From: Desulforamulus profundi
GTDB lineage: Bacteria; Bacillota_B; Desulfotomaculia; Desulfotomaculales; Desulfotomaculaceae
Reading direction: 5' to 3'
Length of the DNA: 28,224 nucleotides
Assembly: GCF_002607855.1 (NCBI RefSeq)
Contig: NZ_AWQQ01000051.1
Location: 1-28,224 of the forward strand
Shown here: in pieces, positions 7,941 to 16,768 of the stretch
Layout of the letters: each line of letters opens with the position of its first letter
How positions within the stretch are numbered: position 1 is the stretch's first letter
Made by a program: the position numbers and the translations under genes
The notes under the pieces: model-generated
The model's database searches: none
What the model was told of the DNA's origin: nothing
Seen by the model: only the letters and a program-made list of their open reading frames with translations

Positions 7941-8926
7941 TGAATTTGTTTGTATGGGGCGTAGGGAGACTTCGCCGGAATAAAAGGTTTTGGTACTGTT
8001 ATCGGGAAGCCGCAGGATCAGAGCGCCGTTATCGTCGATGTCTTCCATGATCCCTTCCCAGACCCTTTGCAAACCGGTGACCACCACCGGGCAGCCGGAC
8101 CACAGCGTCACGTCCTTCCACAGCCCTTTTAAGGGGGCAAAGCCTGCTGCCTGCCAGAGGTATATAAAGAGTCGAGCTCTTCCAAAATGTCCCTCAGCAC
8201 CTCAGTCCTGCTGACCGGGCGCCCGGTCTCTATCCGTAAGGAAGTGGCCCCGTTTCCCAACGCCACCAGCTCCTCCCGGGTCTGATTTACATTGACACCG
8301 ATCCCCAGCACTAAAAACTTTACCCTGTCTGCCTCGGCAGTCATCTCTGCCAGTATGCCGCAGGCCTTTAAACCGTCGATATACACGTCATTGGGCCACT
8401 TCACCCGGGCGTCGATTCCCAGAGAACGGCGGAAGGCCCTCACCACCGCCACAGCTGCCAGCATGGTAAATTGAGATACTTCCATGGGATTCACCCGGGG
8501 ATACAGCACCACCGAGAAGCAGAGACCCGCCCGGGGAGGACACTGCCAGGCCCGGCCCAAGCGCCCCCGGCCTTTGGTCTGTTCCTCGGTAACCACCACC
8601 GTACCTTCTTCTGTTCCCTGTCTGGCCAATTCCTTGGCTACATCGTTGGTGGAGGTAGTGGTTCTCACATAATGGGCCGTCCCACCGATACACCGGGAAC
8701 GGAGGCCGGAAAGCCATCCCGGGGGATCCAGGACATCCGGTGCGGCCAGCAGCCTGTAGCCGGCCCTGGGCCTGGCTTCTATTTCATAACCGTCCCGTCT
8801 CAGGGACTCAACGGTCTTCCAGATGGCGGTTCTGGATACCTGCAGTTGCCGGCAGATATACTCTCCGGATACGTACCCCGGCTGTTCAGCCCGGAGTAAG
8901 TCAAGGATCTTTTGTTTTGCATTCAT
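7917..8926 (-). CDS. birA: BirA bifunctional biotin ligase / biotin operon repressor, one frameshift
   Basis: Attaches biotin to biotin-dependent enzymes and, as biotinyl-AMP-bound dimer, represses biotin genes. The N-terminal winged helix-turn-helix (about residues 1-60, SRTAIWKTVESLRRDGY) shows it is the DNA-binding class. The catalytic domain has GRGRLGRAW (biotinyl-AMP loop) and KWPNDVY. The frame from 8926 stops at 8129; the missing C-terminal SH3-like domain (LWSGCPVVVTG…) continues in another frame to 7917. Restoring one C near 8157 (CTCTGG to CTCCTGG) gives a normal protein of about 336 residues. The ribosome binding site is AGAAGGTGA. Its promoter overlaps a BirA operator, so it should autoregulate. 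The last residues are encoded by a REP-like repeat. Confidence 0.94.
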
Positions 8927-8944
8927 GTTTATTCACCTTCTGGC

Positions 8945-8999
8945 ATTTTAAACCATTATTGCCGCTTTTGTCAACCTTAATAACTATAGCGGTTAACGT
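8945..8999 (-). promoter_or_regulatory. birA promoter and BirA operator
   Basis: Minus strand -35 TTGACA (8969-8974), 18-bp spacer, -10 TAAAAT (8945-8950). The operator, read on the plus strand as TTGTCAACC (8968-8976), 14 bp, GGTTAACGT (8991-8999), includes the -35 box. The rest of the gap to 9198 contains only a short GCCCGG/CCGGGC inverted repeat at 9015-9038 with no clear role. Confidence 0.85.
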
Positions 9000-9198
9000 T
9001 GGCGTCAAGCAAAGGCCCGGGAGAAATTTCTACCGGGCTAAAGGTTGGCTTCCATTTTGAAAATTACTTGTTCTTTTGCAAATGATCCGGGGGGTATGCG
9101 TCGTACAGGTTAACCACCCTTTTTTCTTCTGCTCCATACCCAACCGGCAACCAAAACCAGCACGAAGACTTAAAAACTCTTTACTTTTTATGCTTGGT

Positions 9199-9237
9199 TA
9201 AAAAATAAAAAGCACCTGTTGTGTAACAGATGCTTTA
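9199..9237 (-). terminator. Intrinsic terminator of the Cys/His-rich gene
   Basis: Minus strand stem AAAGCA-t-CTGTT / AACAG-g-TGCTTT with loop ACAC (9209-9236) followed by TTTTTATTTTTT. Its orientation supports real transcription of the gene at 9279-9629. Confidence 0.85.
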
Positions 9238-9278
9238 ACCTTATTAAGATATCCAGGGCCTGGTGTAAAATTCAGATA

Positions 9279-9629
9279 CTATAACGCGAAACCGTAAATC
9301 CCTGTGCGCCAGGGCTTTTCGCAAAAGTGAGGGGCCTTGCCGCCATGGGCGTGCACAGGATTGTGTTTTTTGCCGTCCTTTTTCCATTTGCTTACCAACG
9401 AAATCCCCTTAGATACTTGATTTTTATTGTTAAGGGAGGTTCCGGGTTGACGGGATTTGTCTTTCTTCATACTGTAAGCCGCTTTTAAATTGGGACACTG
9501 CGGGTAATTCTTTACCGAGCAATACTGCTTCCACCAACTTTCCGAAACAACCAGTGTATTCTGTGCAAAACCATGATCCAATAACGCGCTGCAGCCGTGA
9601 TTTCCTTTGGCATGGGGACATTTTCTCAT
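9279..9629 (-). CDS. Hypothetical Cys/His-rich small protein
   Basis: A protein of 116 residues whose first half holds a regular Cys/His pattern (RKCPHAKGNHGC, then YCSVKNYPQCPNL) suggestive of a metal-binding or cluster-binding site. The second half is basic, with K/N/S-rich sequence and further His residues (HNPVHAHGG, PHFC). The pattern of YC followed about eight residues later by CP resembles a short module seen at the ends of several anaerobe regulatory proteins, but I cannot assign a family. Start ATG 9629 follows GGGGGG; an in-frame ATG at 9674 is an alternative. A strong terminator downstream supports a real gene. It is divergent from bioB. Confidence 0.55.
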   Translation of the reverse strand: MRKCPHAKGNHGCSALLDHGFAQNTLVVSESWWKQYCSVKNYPQCPNLKAAYSMKKDKSRQPGTSLNNKNQVSKGISLVSKWKKDGKKHNPVHAHGGKAPHFCEKPWRTGIYGFAL

Positions 9630-9722
9630 GCGGGCCAACCCCCCGTCTATTGATGAAGATGCTAAGTCTAGCATATGCCTTGGGAAGCCGGTGGAAAATA
9701 GTCCTTAGGGCGGTTTTTTGTG

Positions 9723-9734
9723 GGACTTAAGTCC
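9723..9734. promoter_or_regulatory. 12-bp perfect palindrome GGACTTAAGTCC
   Basis: Lies between the divergent Cys/His-rich gene and bioB, close to a second small inverted repeat (TGCTA-AGTC-TAGCA, 9660-9673). Possible regulator site; no regulator recognised. Confidence 0.35.
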
Positions 9735-9765
9735 TGAATCAAATCATTTTTGGGGAAACGCCCAT

Positions 9766-9822
9766 TTGACCGGGGAAGAAAACGGTGGTATTGTTAACCT
9801 TGGATAACCAAAAAGTTAACAA
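9766..9822 (+). promoter_or_regulatory. bioB promoter and BirA operator
   Basis: -35 TTGACC (9766-9771), 17-bp spacer, -10 TATTGT (9789-9794). The operator TTGTTAACC (9791-9799), 15 bp, GTTAACAA (9815-9822) overlaps the -10 box and start point, ideal for blocking initiation. Confidence 0.88.
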
Positions 9823-9836
9823 AGAGGTGCATACCA

Positions 9837-10808
9837 TTGATCAGTCAAATTGAAGCCAAACTTCTGTGCGGCGAGGAGTTGACCTTTGATGAGGCAGTCC
9901 GCCTGGCCGGCCTTCAGGGAAAACAAGTCCATCAATTAATTGCTCTGGCCGGAAAAATTACCGGCTTGTACGCCGACGGTCAAATTGACCTCTGCTCCAT
10001 CATCAACGCCAAGTCGGGCCTTTGTTCCGAAGACTGCAAATTCTGCGCCCAATCGGCGCATTACCATACCGGCATCAAGCATTACGAATTGTTGGACAAG
10101 GAAACCATTCTCCTAGCCGCAGAGCAGGTGAAAGCAAGGGGCATCCACCGGTTTTCCCTGGTTACCAGCGGGAAAGAACTGCCCGAAGATGATTTTGCAA
10201 GGGCCCTTGACATTTACCGGTCCCTGCAAAAAACCGGCCTGAAACTGTGTGCCTCCCTGGGACTCCTGGACGAAAGAAGGGCCCTGCAGTTGAAAGAAGC
10301 CGGTGTGAGCACCTATCACCACAACCTGGAGACCGCCAGGAGCTACTATCATGAAATTTGTACAACACACTCCTATGAGCAGCGGGTGGCAACCATCCAG
10401 GCGGCCCGCCGGGCGGGGCTAAAGGTTTGCAGCGGCGGCATCCTTTCCGTGGGAGAAACCATGCAGCAGCGGGTGGAACTGGCTTTTGAACTAAAGGAAC
10501 TGCATGTTGATTCTGTGCCCATTAACATTCTAAATCCCATTGCCGGCACTCCCCTGGCAGGGCAAGAAATCCTGCCTCCCCTGGAGATCATTAAAGCCAT
10601 CTGCCTGTTTCGCCTGGTGATGCCCCGGGTGAGCCTGAGATTTGCCGGGGGCAGGAAAGAAGCCCTGGGCGAGTTAAGGAGTTTGGGATTTTTAGCCGGC
10701 ATAACCGGCGCCATCGCCGGTGACTTTTTAACCACCGCAGGAGATGAAATCGAAAAAGAAATTACCTTAATCAAAGGGCTGGGTTACTCCCTGGCAACAG
10801 GAGATTAG
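9837..10808 (+). CDS. bioB: Biotin synthase
   Basis: Radical SAM enzyme that inserts sulfur into dethiobiotin, the last step of biotin synthesis. The 323-residue protein has the Cx3Cx2C cluster motif at C63, C67 and C70 (CSEDCKFC). Downstream features include YHHNLET, the GGILSVGET segment and NPIAGTPL, all typical of BioB. The start is TTG at 9837, with AGAGGTG 7 nt upstream. No other biotin synthesis gene (bioA, bioD, bioF, bioW) lies nearby, so dethiobiotin must come from elsewhere. Regulated by the overlapping BirA operator. Intact. Confidence 0.96.
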   Translation: MISQIEAKLLCGEELTFDEAVRLAGLQGKQVHQLIALAGKITGLYADGQIDLCSIINAKSGLCSEDCKFCAQSAHYHTGIKHYELLDKETILLAAEQVKARGIHRFSLVTSGKELPEDDFARALDIYRSLQKTGLKLCASLGLLDERRALQLKEAGVSTYHHNLETARSYYHEICTTHSYEQRVATIQAARRAGLKVCSGGILSVGETMQQRVELAFELKELHVDSVPINILNPIAGTPLAGQEILPPLEIIKAICLFRLVMPRVSLRFAGGRKEALGELRSLGFLAGITGAIAGDFLTTAGDEIEKEITLIKGLGYSLATGD

Positions 10809-10973
10809 TGAATCGTAACAAGCATGCCGGTCCCTGTATGACCCGTATAAAAGTCTAAAGGTACCTCTTTTATCCTTGTGCCCCTCCGCTTCAACAGGGG
10901 CTTTGCCCTTGGTAATCCACATTCCCGTGGATTTTGCGGTCAGGTAGGTCCCCATAAATAATCCGGCAGACAA
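10767..10973 (-). CDS. Possible small protein, unidentified
   Basis: A 68-residue frame starting at TTG 10973 with an excellent AAGGAGG site 8 nt upstream. Its N-terminus is mildly hydrophobic (SAGLFMGTYL), followed by a charged segment (KAPVEAEGHKDKRG). The 3' end overlaps the bioB 3' end on the opposite strand by about 40 nt, so the last part may be spurious. No family recognised. The region 10809-11068 otherwise holds nothing convincing. Confidence 0.35.
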   Translation of the reverse strand: MSAGLFMGTYLTAKSTGMWITKGKAPVEAEGHKDKRGTFRLLYGSYRDRHACYDSLISCCQGVTQPFD

Positions 10974-11068
10974 AATAAAACCCTCCTTATAATGAATTCC
11001 TGTGAATCAATTATAGAAGGGATTTGTTACCAAAGATAAATCAAATTGTTACAGTTTTGTCACGGTTT

Positions 11069-11926
11069 TTACCGTGCCCGGGACTTGATTTCCCCGATGT
11101 CCAGGCTGATGTCCAGGGACTTAATGGAATGGGTCAGGGCTCCTACGGAAATCAGGTCAACGCCGGCCTTGGCCGCCGCCATAATGGTCTCTTCATTGAT
11201 GCTCCCGGAGGCTTCCACCAGTGCCCGGCCATCCACCAGTTTGACCGCTTCCCGCATGGTGGCAGGGTCCATATTGTCCAGCATAATGACATCCGCCCGG
11301 GCCTCCAGCGCTTCGTTCACCCCGCTGAGGCTTTCCACCTCAACCTCAATTTTGACGGTGTGGGCCACGTTTTGCCTGGCCGCCAGCACCGCCTGGGTAA
11401 TTCCCCCGGCCACCTTAATGTGGTTGTCTTTAATCAACACCGCGTCATACAGGCCAAAACGGTGGTTAAAACCGCCGCCCACCCGCACGGCATACTTCTC
11501 CAGCATTCTTAAACCCGGTGTGGTCTTGCGGGTATCCACTACCCGTACCGGGTAAAGCTTTACCTTTTCCACCAGGGTGGCGGTACGGGTGGCGATGCCG
11601 CTCATCCGCTGCAGGAAATTCAAGGCCAGTCGTTCTCCTGTCAGGATCGCCCTGGCATCCCCTTCCACCTCCGCGATGACATCCCCCGCTTCCAGGCAGG
11701 CGCCTTCCTGCACCCTGGCAGAAAAACGGATGTCCGGGGCCAGGTAACGAAACACCGCCTCTGCCACCGGAATACCGGCAACAATACCCGCTTCCCTGGC
11801 ATAAATGATTCCTTTTGTGAGAGAACCGGCCGGGACAATGCTGTTGGTGGTAATATCTCCGGTGCCGATGTCCTCCGCCAGAGCTGTTTCAATTAATTTT
11901 CTCAGTTCAAACATGTTCAGTTCCAT
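11069..11926 (-). CDS. nadC: Nicotinate-nucleotide pyrophosphorylase (quinolinate phosphoribosyltransferase)
   Basis: Converts quinolinate and PRPP to nicotinate mononucleotide, the third step of de novo NAD synthesis. The 285-residue protein shows the family motifs EDIGTGDIT, ERLALNFLQRMSGIAT, VVDTRKTTPG, GGGFNHR and DAVLIKDNH, and the C-terminal phosphate-binding SVGALTHS. GGAGGG lies 6 nt before the ATG at 11926. It follows nadB with a gap of about 17 nt, forming the nadA-nadB-nadC order common in Clostridia. The stop codon lies inside a CACGGT/ACCGTG stem (11061-11076) that lacks a good T run. Intact. Confidence 0.97.
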   Translation of the reverse strand: MELNMFELRKLIETALAEDIGTGDITTNSIVPAGSLTKGIIYAREAGIVAGIPVAEAVFRYLAPDIRFSARVQEGACLEAGDVIAEVEGDARAILTGERLALNFLQRMSGIATRTATLVEKVKLYPVRVVDTRKTTPGLRMLEKYAVRVGGGFNHRFGLYDAVLIKDNHIKVAGGITQAVLAARQNVAHTVKIEVEVESLSGVNEALEARADVIMLDNMDPATMREAVKLVDGRALVEASGSINEETIMAAAKAGVDLISVGALTHSIKSLDISLDIGEIKSRAR

Positions 11927-11943
11927 GGGGAACCCTCCGTCTT

Positions 11944-13527
11944 TTACCGCTTCAGTAAAATGTGTTTTCGCCAGCGTTCTGCAGTTTCCGGGTAATCCAA
12001 CCGGAAATGTCCCCCCCTGCTTTCGGTTCGCATCATGGCTGCCTCAGTGATCAATCCGCCCACTTCCAACATGTTGCGCACCTCCATCTTAGAGGTCTCT
12101 TTCACTTCATGGTTTTGCAGGTGGGACCAGCGGTCAAAAAAGGCCAGGGCCTCGGCCAGGCGTTGGGCGGTTCGCAGGGGGCCTACCTTTTCACCCATGA
12201 TTTGCTGCAGTTTCTTTCTCAGCTCAGAATAGTCGATGTCCGGGGTGGGCAGTAAATCATCGCAATAAAACTCCGGTTTGTCATGGAGCCTGTTTTCCAC
12301 TACATAGGCGGCCCTTTGGACAATTCTGCCGCCCCAGACCAGGCCGTCCAGCAGAGAATTGCTGGCCAGACGGTTGGCGCCGTGCACAGCCATACAGCTG
12401 GCTTCCCCACAGGAAAATAAGCGCTGAATACTGGTTTCACCCCACAGGTCGGTCTTCACACCACCCATCATATAATGGGCTGCAGGGGCTACGGGAATCA
12501 GGTCCTTGGTGATATCCAGACCGTAATTGGAACAGGTCAGGGTAATGGTCGGGAAACGTTCTTTTATTTTCTCGTGGTCCAAATGGGTTAAGTCCAAAAA
12601 TACAGATTCCGCCCCGGTTTTTGCCATTTCACTGAGGATGGCCCGGGAAACAATATCCCGGGGAGCCAGCTCCGCCATGCCGTGGTACTGGGGCATAAAT
12701 CGTTCACCCCGGGCATTCCGCAACAGGGCCCCCTCTCCCCGTACCGCTTCCGAAATTAAAAAGCGCGGGGCGTCGGGCAAAACCAGTGAGGTGGGATGGA
12801 ATTGAATAAATTCCATATCCATCACCTCGGCCCCCGCCCGGTAGGCCAGCGCAATGCCGTCGGCGGTGGCCACCTCCGGGTTGGTGGTATAGTTGTACAG
12901 CCGCCCGGAACCTCCGGTGGCCAGTACAACCACCCGTCCCCTGAAGATTCTGAACTGTCCGGTGACCTGGTCCTGGGCCAGCACACCGTAGCAGGTATTT
13001 TCTTTAACCAGTAGATCGACAACATATTGATTTTCCAAAACTTCAACACTGGCCAGGGCGGTCACGTTTTGACTGAGTGCCCGTAGAATTTCCGCCCCCG
13101 TTGCGTCTCCCTGGGCGTGCAGAATCCTGTCTTGACTGTGGCAGCCCTCCCTGGTAAAGCAGAGGTCATCCCCTGTCCGGTCGAAGGATGCTCCCATATC
13201 AATCAGTTCTTTAACCCTTTCGGGTCCCTCGTTGACCAGGATTCTCACGGCATCCTCGTCACACAGCCCTGCCCCCGCCACCAGGGTGTCCTGCATATGC
13301 AGCCCCGGGGAATCCTGCTGTCCCAGGGCGGCGGCGATGCCTCCCTGGGCCCGGTCGGTGTTGCTCTCGGCCACTGACCGCTTGGTTAAAAGCGTCACCG
13401 ATGCCCCCGCTTTGGCCGCAGCCCAGGCGGTAAAAAGGCCGGCAATGCCCCCGCCGATAATTAAATACTCCGCTTCCTGTTGGGGTAATTCCCTGGAATG
13501 AAAATTTACCAGGTATTTGTTAGGCAA
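11944..13527 (-). CDS. nadB: L-aspartate oxidase
   Basis: FAD enzyme that oxidises L-aspartate to iminoaspartate, the substrate of NadA; in anaerobes fumarate is the likely acceptor. N-terminal FAD-binding loop IIGGGIAGL is near residue 25. Succinate-dehydrogenase-family motifs follow: FIQFHPTSL, RGEGALLRN, APAAHYMMGGV and the C-terminal ANRLASNSLLDGLVWG. The protein has about 527 residues. GGGGGAG lies 8 nt before TTG 13527, which I prefer to the TTG at 13536 that abuts the ribosome binding site. Upstream leader sequence consists of GAGAAGTGAGA-type repeats. Intact. Confidence 0.96.
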   Translation of the reverse strand: MPNKYLVNFHSRELPQQEAEYLIIGGGIAGLFTAWAAAKAGASVTLLTKRSVAESNTDRAQGGIAAALGQQDSPGLHMQDTLVAGAGLCDEDAVRILVNEGPERVKELIDMGASFDRTGDDLCFTREGCHSQDRILHAQGDATGAEILRALSQNVTALASVEVLENQYVVDLLVKENTCYGVLAQDQVTGQFRIFRGRVVVLATGGSGRLYNYTTNPEVATADGIALAYRAGAEVMDMEFIQFHPTSLVLPDAPRFLISEAVRGEGALLRNARGERFMPQYHGMAELAPRDIVSRAILSEMAKTGAESVFLDLTHLDHEKIKERFPTITLTCSNYGLDITKDLIPVAPAAHYMMGGVKTDLWGETSIQRLFSCGEASCMAVHGANRLASNSLLDGLVWGGRIVQRAAYVVENRLHDKPEFYCDDLLPTPDIDYSELRKKLQQIMGEKVGPLRTAQRLAEALAFFDRWSHLQNHEVKETSKMEVRNMLEVGGLITEAAMMRTESRGGHFRLDYPETAERWRKHILLKR

Positions 13528-13548
13528 AGAAAACAACTCCCCCCATTT

Positions 13549-13617
13549 GAGAAGTGAGAGGTGAGAAGTTGGAAGTGAGATAAATTTTTACCTCAGCCTC
13601 TCACTCTCACTTCATCT
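13549..13617. repeat. GAGAAGTGAGAGG-type repeat patch
   Basis: Tandem variants of AAGTGAGA and their partial inverse (CCTCTCACTCTCACTTC) between nadA and nadB. The 23-nt core at 13553-13575 recurs in inverted orientation, with one mismatch, at 26340-26362, so this is a dispersed intergenic repeat. Confidence 0.7.
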
Positions 13618-13666
13618 GAAAAAAGCTATCTTTAAAAACAAAAAGTGTAACTTACCGTAAGGCCCG

Positions 13667-14589
13667 TTACTTTACGGCTAACATCCGTTCCAGGCAGGCC
13701 AGGGCCTTTTCCCGGATGTGCGGGGGCACGGTAATCCGGGGCTGCATGGTTGCCAGGGCTTCCTTGACCTTGTTCAGGGTGGTTGCCTTCATATTGGGAC
13801 AAACCAGCCGTTTGGTGGCCAGGTAAAATTCCTTACCCGGGCACTGTTTGTACAACTGGTGCAGAATCCCTGACTCTGTGCCAATGATAAATTCTTTGGC
13901 ATCGCTTTCTTTAGCAAATTTAATCAGGCCGGTGGTGCTGGAAACATAATCCGCCAGCGCCACCACCTCCGGGCGGCACTCCGGGTGGATTAACACCAGG
14001 GCCTTCGGGTGTTCCTCCTTCGCTTTTAAAACCTCTTCGGGAGTGACCCAGTCGTGGGTGTTGCACCAGCCTTCCCACAGGGTCATGGGACGCCGGGTTT
14101 TGGTTGCCACGTAGGCGCCCAGGTTTTTATCCGGAATAAAGATGATGGGTTTGTCCTCCGGGATGGACTGGACGATTTTCACGGCATTGGCGAGGTGCAG
14201 CAGATATCGCTTTCGGCCTTCACTTCCGCCGAGGTGTTGACATAGGCCACCACCAACGCGCCGGGCAATTCTTTCTTTTTGACCCGCAATTCTTCGGCGG
14301 TGACCATGTCGGCCATGGGGCAGCCGGCGTTTTCCTCGGGCAGCAGGACAACTTTGTCCGGAGACAGGATGGCTGCGCTTTCGGCCATAAAATGAACCCC
14401 ACAGAAAACAATAACGTCCGCATCGGTGGCGGCAGCCCGCCGGGACAACTCCAAGGAGTCCCCGATGATATCAGCTACCTCCTGCACCTCCGGGCGTTGG
14501 TAAACATGAGCCAGTATGATGGCGTTTCTTTCTTTCTTTAACCTCTTAACCTCTTCCGTAAGCTGGCTAATTCTTTCTTCAATTGACAT
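13667..14589 (-). CDS. nadA: Quinolinate synthase, one frameshift
   Basis: Condenses iminoaspartate with dihydroxyacetone phosphate to quinolinate, using an oxygen-sensitive [4Fe-4S] cluster. The frame from 14589 carries [20 protein letters not shown] (first cluster cysteine) and [11 protein letters not shown], then stops after DICCTS. The second frame (to 13667) continues with [19 protein letters not shown] and [10 protein letters not shown], supplying the other two cluster cysteines. Restoring one G near 14189-14192 (TCGCC to TCGGCC) joins them as [15 protein letters not shown] in a protein of about 307 residues. AAGGAG lies 8 nt before the ATG. A consensus promoter precedes it; nadB and nadC follow on the same strand. 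Confidence 0.95.
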
Positions 14590-14651
14590 TTCATCAACTC
14601 CTTGTCGAAATAAGCCAGAGCAAATTCAAGAATTCTTTAACTCTTGTAGCA

Positions 14652-14680
14652 ATTCTATCCAGTGGCAATAAAATTGTCAA
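14652..14680 (-). promoter_or_regulatory. nad operon promoter
   Basis: Minus strand -35 TTGACA (14675-14680), 17-bp spacer, -10 TAGAAT (14652-14657), about 60 nt upstream of nadA. No operator recognised. Confidence 0.8.
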
Positions 14681-14691
14681 TACAACAGGTT

Positions 14692-15063
14692 TTACCCACA
14701 GACCCCATGCTGTTCTTCATGAATCAGCCCGGTGATTTTGTTGTTTTCGTCCACCATGACCACCCGGGGCTTAAAGGTGCGGGCCTCCCGCTCATCCAGC
14801 ATGGTATAGGCAATGATAATCACGGTATCCCCCGGCTGGGCCTGCCGCGCCGCTGCCCCGTTCAGGCAGATCACCCCTGAACCGGGTTCCCCTTCAATGA
14901 CATAGGTCTCCAGGCGGGCGCCGTTATTGTTATTTACCACCTGCACCTTCTCGTTGGGCAGGATCCCCGCCGCCTGCATCAGTTCCTTATCAATGGTGAT
15001 GCTGCCCATATAATTTAAATTTGCCTCCGTAACGGTGGCTCTGTGTATCTTTGACTTAAACAT
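14692..15063 (-). CDS. panD: Aspartate 1-decarboxylase (pyruvoyl-dependent)
   Basis: Makes beta-alanine from L-aspartate for pantothenate synthesis. The 123-residue pro-protein contains the self-cleavage site YMGSITID: cleavage between Gly and Ser creates the pyruvoyl group on the larger subunit. Further family features are [10 protein letters not shown] and GDTVIIIAY. The natural start is ATG 15063 ([11 protein letters not shown], the canonical N-terminus); the open frame extends upstream only by chance. It directly follows panC, as last gene of the pan operon. Intact. Confidence 0.96.
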   Translation of the reverse strand: MFKSKIHRATVTEANLNYMGSITIDKELMQAAGILPNEKVQVVNNNNGARLETYVIEGEPGSGVICLNGAAARQAQPGDTVIIIAYTMLDEREARTFKPRVVMVDENNKITGLIHEEQHGVCG

Positions 15064-15079
15064 AAATAAGAACAACTTC

Positions 15080-15925
15080 CTAAGCCTCCAAAACTGTATT
15101 ATCAATGAGCCGGGTTTTCCCGAACCGTACCGCCAGCGCCAGCAGAGCATTGTCTGCCAGGAGATCCAACTGCTTCAGATGCGGCACGGACAGGATTTCC
15201 ACGTAATCGATCTCCGCCCGTGGCTCGGACTGGATTTCTCTTACCACCCGTTCTTTCAGGCGGGCAACATCCCGCTCCCCTTCCGCCACCAGCTGTCTGG
15301 CCAGACTGAGGCTGCGGGACAGGACCAGGGCGGCCTTTCGATCCTCTTCCGAAAGATAAACATTGCGGGAACTCATGGCCAGCCCGTCCGCTTCCCTGAC
15401 GATGGGGACGTCCACAATTTGAATGTCCATGTTTAAGTCTTCCACCAGCCGCTTAATCAGCAGCACCTGCTGGAAATCCTTCTGGCCGAAAAAAGCCATA
15501 TCCGGTCGCACAATGTTAAAAAGTTTTGTTATTACGGTGGCCACCCCCCGGAAATGACCCGGCCGAGAAGCCCCGCAGAGGGGTTCGCTGACCCCGGCCA
15601 CATCCACAGAGGTGCTGAATCCCGGCGGATACATCTCCGCCGCCTCGGGAGCAAAAATGGCGTCCACTCCTGCATCGGCAACCAGCCCCGCATCCCGCTG
15701 CAGATCCCTCGGGTAGGTCTGGTAGTCTTCACCGGCGCCAAACTGTGTGGGGTTGACAAAAATACTCACCACCACCACGTCACAGCGCCTTTTGGCTTCG
15801 TGCACCAGGCTCAGGTGTCCCGGGTGCAGGTACCCCATGGTGGGCACCAGCCCGACGGTTTTGCCTTCGAAACGGACCGATGTGACAAAGGAACGTACTT
15901 CTTCAACGGTTTTACAAAGTCTCAT
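15080..15925 (-). CDS. panC: Pantothenate synthetase (pantoate--beta-alanine ligase)
   Basis: Joins pantoate and beta-alanine with ATP. The 281-residue protein has the nucleotidyltransferase HxGH motif ([13 protein letters not shown]), FVNPTQFG, the GKKDYQQ-equivalent GQKDFQQ and the MSSRN motif. I use ATG 15925 ([10 protein letters not shown]), 10 nt after the panB stop and with GGTGGAG upstream, rather than the in-frame upstream starts inside panB. Intact. Confidence 0.96.
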   Translation of the reverse strand: MRLCKTVEEVRSFVTSVRFEGKTVGLVPTMGYLHPGHLSLVHEAKRRCDVVVVSIFVNPTQFGAGEDYQTYPRDLQRDAGLVADAGVDAIFAPEAAEMYPPGFSTSVDVAGVSEPLCGASRPGHFRGVATVITKLFNIVRPDMAFFGQKDFQQVLLIKRLVEDLNMDIQIVDVPIVREADGLAMSSRNVYLSEEDRKAALVLSRSLSLARQLVAEGERDVARLKERVVREIQSEPRAEIDYVEILSVPHLKQLDLLADNALLALAVRFGKTRLIDNTVLEA

Positions 15926-15935
15926 GGATCTCCAC

Positions 15936-16768
15936 CTAGTATATTTTTTTAAATTCTTCCTCGGCCATGTTAAAAACATGCTCGGGGCCGGGGAATGCTT
16001 TGTTTCTTACCTCTTCTTGATACCCCCGGCAAGCCTGCAGGATTTGCTCCTTCAGGTTGGCATACTGTTTGACAAACTTGGGCGTAAAGTCCGAAAACAT
16101 CCCCAGTAAATCATTGGTCACCAGAATCTGGCCGTCACAATACGTGCCGGCTCCGATGCCAATGGTGGGAACGCTGACGGATTCGGTGATGACTTTGGCC
16201 AACTGCTGGGGAATGCACTCCAGCACGATGGCAAAGACGCCGGCGTCTGCCAATTGTTTTGCGTCCTCCAGCAGCCTGCGGGCGGCGTCCCCGTTTTTGC
16301 CCTGGACCTTAAAACCGCCCATCTGGTGAACGGACTGGGGGGTTAACCCCAGGTGACCCATCACCGGAATGCCGGCAGTGGTAATAGCCCGTACAGTATC
16401 AGCCACTTCACTGCCCCCTTCCAGTTTCACCGCCTGGGCCAGTCCCTCCTGCATCAGGCGCCCGGCATTGCGGACGCTTTCTTCCCGGGAAATGTGGTAG
16501 GACAGGAAGGGCATGTCCCCCACCACCATGGCCCTTTTAACGCCACGCTGACCGCCCGCAGGTGGTGAATCATATCCTCCATGGTCACAGGGACGGTGGA
16601 ATCGTACCCCAGTACAACATTACCGAGGGAGTCCCCCACCAGGATTGCGTCTATACCGGAAGCATCGACCAACGTGGCCATCGGATAATCGTACGCGGTT
16701 AACATGGCTATTGGCTTGCCTTCCTGTTTCATACGCCGGAAGTCGGCAGTAGTTACTCTTTTGATCAC
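15936..16768 (-). CDS. panB: 3-methyl-2-oxobutanoate hydroxymethyltransferase (ketopantoate), one frameshift
   Basis: Adds a hydroxymethyl group from methylene-tetrahydrofolate to alpha-ketoisovalerate, the first pantothenate-specific step. The frame from GTG 16768 carries LTAYDYP and the metal-binding [12 protein letters not shown]; it loses phase after MIHHLRAVS. The second frame continues with [24 protein letters not shown] and [16 protein letters not shown]. Restoring one G (plus strand) near 16547 gives [15 protein letters not shown] and a normal protein of about 277 residues. GGAGGT lies 8 nt before the GTG. It probably overlaps the stop of the upstream DUF2520 gene. panE is not seen in the window; the upstream dehydrogenase-like gene is not an obvious ketopantoate reductase. 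Confidence 0.95.

Noticed and set aside
11061..11076. CACGGT/ACCGTG stem as the nadC terminator
   Set aside because: It overlaps the stop codon and is followed by ACAAAAC rather than a T run.
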